Below are positions 62,470-64,000 of a stretch of 64,000 bases of DNA, piece after piece (within the stretch, counting starts at the first letter, position 1; the number at the start of each line of letters is the position of its first letter). Below the pieces are notes generated by a model. The model was given only the letters and a program-made list of their open reading frames with translations. It made no database searches and was not told where the DNA came from. The translations under genes and the position numbers were made by a program. Origin of the DNA: Pseudoips prasinana (taxonomy: Eukaryota > Arthropoda > Insecta > Lepidoptera > Nolidae); assembly GCA_951640165.1 (NCBI GenBank), contig OX621260.1:11240001-11304000 (forward strand), in the 5' to 3' direction.

Positions 62470-62612
62470 GGTATTTAGATATATACGAGTACAAGGCCGA
62501 TGCAATATCATAAAAGTTACAAGCTGTTATTAATTTGACTTCCTGGACGTCAAAAAATATTGAGAAACTTTTACGAAGTTGCAACGTCATATATGTACAT
62601 AATATTTATCTA
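62470..62612. repeat. Palindromic unit 9
   Basis: Left arm tatacgagtacaaggccgat. Centre 62534-62553 ttgacttcctggacgtcaa. Right arm acgaagttgcaacgtcatat. Confidence 0.82.
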
Positions 62613-62724
62613 AATAACTGTAAAACTCATAAGTGTTCAAACATTTGTGAGTTTTACAGTTATTTAGATATATGTATACTACCTGCTTAACAATAAACTG
62701 AAAGTAAATTCTGACACAAAAAAA

Positions 62725-62895
62725 TTGACGGGCCGGTTGGCATGGTTGGCAGACTTGCTTTTCACGTCGTAGGTTGTGGGTTAGATTCTCACCCAAGATA
62801 GATATTTGTGTGTTTGAACGTGTCTGTTTATTATATAAGTATGTATTTACAAAAGATAAGTAGTATATGTAGTATACAGTTATCTAGTTTCTTTA
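62725..62895 (+). mobile_element. tRNA-derived SINE family B (plus strand)
   Basis: gacgggccggttggcatggt head, B box gtgggttagattctc, body tgtctgtttattatataagt and tagtatacagttatctagtt. Its 3' end is shorter than in the copies at 16.9 and 28.2 kb. Confidence 0.75.
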
Positions 62896-62974
62896 TTACA
62901 ATCTCGGCTTATTTTGGGATTACTTTAAAAACCTACGTTTAAATTGACGTCACTAATCATATCTGCCTCCCGAA

Positions 62975-63097
62975 AATTATAAACGGACGTCAACTATCCC
63001 AAGATATTAATAAACGAAGTCTAGACTTTCCGCACATAAAACCAACGACATAAAATGATAGCTTCCATTTGTTGAGCAACGTATTAACCTACAATGG
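62975..63097. repeat. Direct repeat, copy 2
   Basis: Near-identical to 60805-60925, ending at the same ttaacctacaat, after which the LINE begins. In copy 1 the sequence goes on into unit 7, so the LINE has replaced or split that unit here. Confidence 0.88.
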
Positions 63098-64000
63098 GGG
63101 GGCTACTCAGGATACTCAGGATGCGGGGTGTACACTAATGAAGTCTATATTGGAGGCTTGGGAGGGGTCGCAGGATGCGCTGGGAGTTTTCTGCGATCTC
63201 TCTAAGGCTTTCGATTGCGTAGACCACCATACGCTCATTGTGAAACTAAAATACTATGGAATTTCTGGCACATCTCTTGATCTTGTAATGTCCTATTTAT
63301 CAGGTCGAGAACAACTGGTTTCAATAGACGGGGTAAATTCAACACGACATTTTGTCAAAATGGGGGTGCCCCAAGGATCGATTTTGGGTCCATTTTTATT
63401 TCTAGTTTACATCAATGATCTCCCATATCTAGTAGAGAAAGTATCAGACATAATTCTATTTGCTGATGATTCGTCACTCATATTTAAAGTGAGTAAGAAA
63501 GATAAGGATCTTATAGAACCTAATAAAACTCTCAGCCTCATATCAAATTGGTTTTCGGCAAATAATCTTCTTTTGAATGCAGGGAAAAGACCAAATGCAT
63601 CAAATTCTCATTGCCGAATGTTACTCATATTAAACCAACTATTGCACTTAACGAGGAAGTTTTAGATTTAGTTCTTTCGACCGTATTTTTGGGAATAACA
63701 CTGGACTCAAAATTACAATGGGGTCCTCATATTGAAAAATTATCTGCCAATTTAAGTTCAGCTTCATATGCAGTTTGGAAAATCAGGCAATTGTCAGACG
63801 AACCAACTGCTAGACTAGTATATTTTGCTTATTTCCATAGCATTATGTCCTATGGTATTCTGCTGTGGGGCTCAGCAGCTGACATAAGTGCTATTTTCGT
63901 ATTACAAAAAAGAGCAGTCCGAGCTATTTATAATCTAGGCAGTCGCGAGTCTCAACGAAGCGTTTTAAAAGAGGTAAATATACTTACTGTTCCATCTGAA
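63098..64000 (+). mobile_element. 5'-truncated CR1-type LINE, runs off the window
   Basis: Starts with a G-run and a doubled actcaggat. Closely related to 39835-40330 but still contains the RT centre that is deleted there. The 3' end is outside the window. Confidence 0.85.
63105..64000 (+). pseudogene. CR1-type reverse transcriptase fragment
   Basis: The frame to about 63580 has GCTLMKSILEAWEGSQDAL, VFCDLSKAFDCVDHHTLIVK, KMGVPQGSILGPFLFLVYIN and the catalytic IILFADDSSLIFKV, then SNWFSANNLLLNAGK. A 2-base gain in the gggaaaag run near 63580, compared with the 40-kb copy, shifts the frame. The continuation reads FLGITLDSKLQWGPHIEKL, SYGILLWGSAADISAIFVLQ and KRAVRAIYNLGSRE to the window end. 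The coding region starts inside RT, so endonuclease and ORF1 are absent. Confidence 0.88.

Larger units (their letters stand above)
55829..62612. repeat. Cluster of at least nine palindromic fold-back units
   Basis: Units are centred at about 55882, 57050, 57403, 57953, 60168, 60421, 61009, 61968 and 62543. Each centre resembles TTGACGTCCWGGACGTCAA, itself a palindrome. Outside it, arms are inverted: cggacgttgcaatatc...aaaag on the left and cttttatgatattgcaacgtcc on the right, then acgag/ctcgt. Several arms extend more than 200 bases. Later insertions split some units. Confidence 0.85.

Overview
This is a eukaryotic nuclear window, most likely from a moth or butterfly (Lepidoptera). The evidence is an AT-rich background, several tRNA-derived SINE families, many short Helitron-like elements whose 3' ends carry a GC hairpin followed by CTAG, and non-LTR retrotransposons of the CR1/Jockey, I and RTE groups typical of insects. 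The organism call comes from repeat style and was not confirmed by a search. There is no bacterial-type gene organisation. Almost all coding capacity belongs to mobile elements. The only strong host-gene candidate is one 216-bp exon at 9236-9451, with clean splice signals and the same phase at both ends. A CpG-rich segment at 1-365 may be a host promoter or 5' UTR.

Layout. 1-2.7 kb: CpG-rich segment, a SINE and AT-rich sequence. 2.7-7.85 kb: a nearly complete DIRS-type tyrosine-recombinase retrotransposon on the minus strand (gag, RT/RNase H, recombinase), with inverted terminal repeats and an internal complementary region; an extra copy of its right end lies at 8.06-8.2 kb. 8.38-8.99 kb: five copies of a 118-bp tandem repeat. 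9.2-9.45 kb: host-like exon. 10.3-12.1 kb: two Helitron-like elements and a pogo-like transposase relic. 12.1-16.2 kb: a CR1/L2-like LINE (minus) with an intact 935-codon endonuclease-RT ORF. 16.7-20.8 kb: SINEs and Ty3/gypsy relics. 21.1-24.45 kb: decayed I-type LINE with an inverted patch. 25.19-29.8 kb: a second, decayed DIRS element of another family. 29.8-31.7 kb: an A-B-A rearrangement that copied part of that element. 32-34 kb: LINE and gypsy scraps.

34.6-36.95 kb: a two-exon DDE-transposase-like gene (minus) with an N-terminal zinc-finger-like region and a C-terminal SWIM-like region, broken by stops, a frameshift and an apparent deletion. 37.5-40.35 kb: CR1-type LINE with an SGNH-esterase ORF1, ending next to a histone-type 3' stem-loop. 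40.85-41.7 kb: two other LINE pieces. 42.8-43.0 kb: a relic of 63-bp coding repeats. 44.25-46.45 kb: a compact Polinton/Maverick-like gene cassette (adenain-like protease, small virion-like proteins, a capsid-like pseudogene) in which neighbouring genes overlap, three times by ATGA. 47.3-50.8 kb: LINE pieces, including a CR1/L2-like element with three lesions. 52.1-54.4 kb: RTE relic.

55.8-62.6 kb: a cluster of at least nine copies of a palindromic unit centred on TTGACGTCCWGGACGTCAA with arms of 50 to more than 200 bp. It has been invaded by an RTE fragment, a mariner relic, a LINE 3' end with target duplication, a SINE and a Helitron-like element. I found no match for this fold-back family in memory, and it is the most unusual structure here. 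63.1-64.0 kb: a 5'-truncated CR1-type LINE running off the end, nearly identical to the one at 39.8-40.3 kb.

The elements do not act as one pathway. They record layered insertion, recombination and decay, mostly in what may be introns or intergenic DNA of a host locus.
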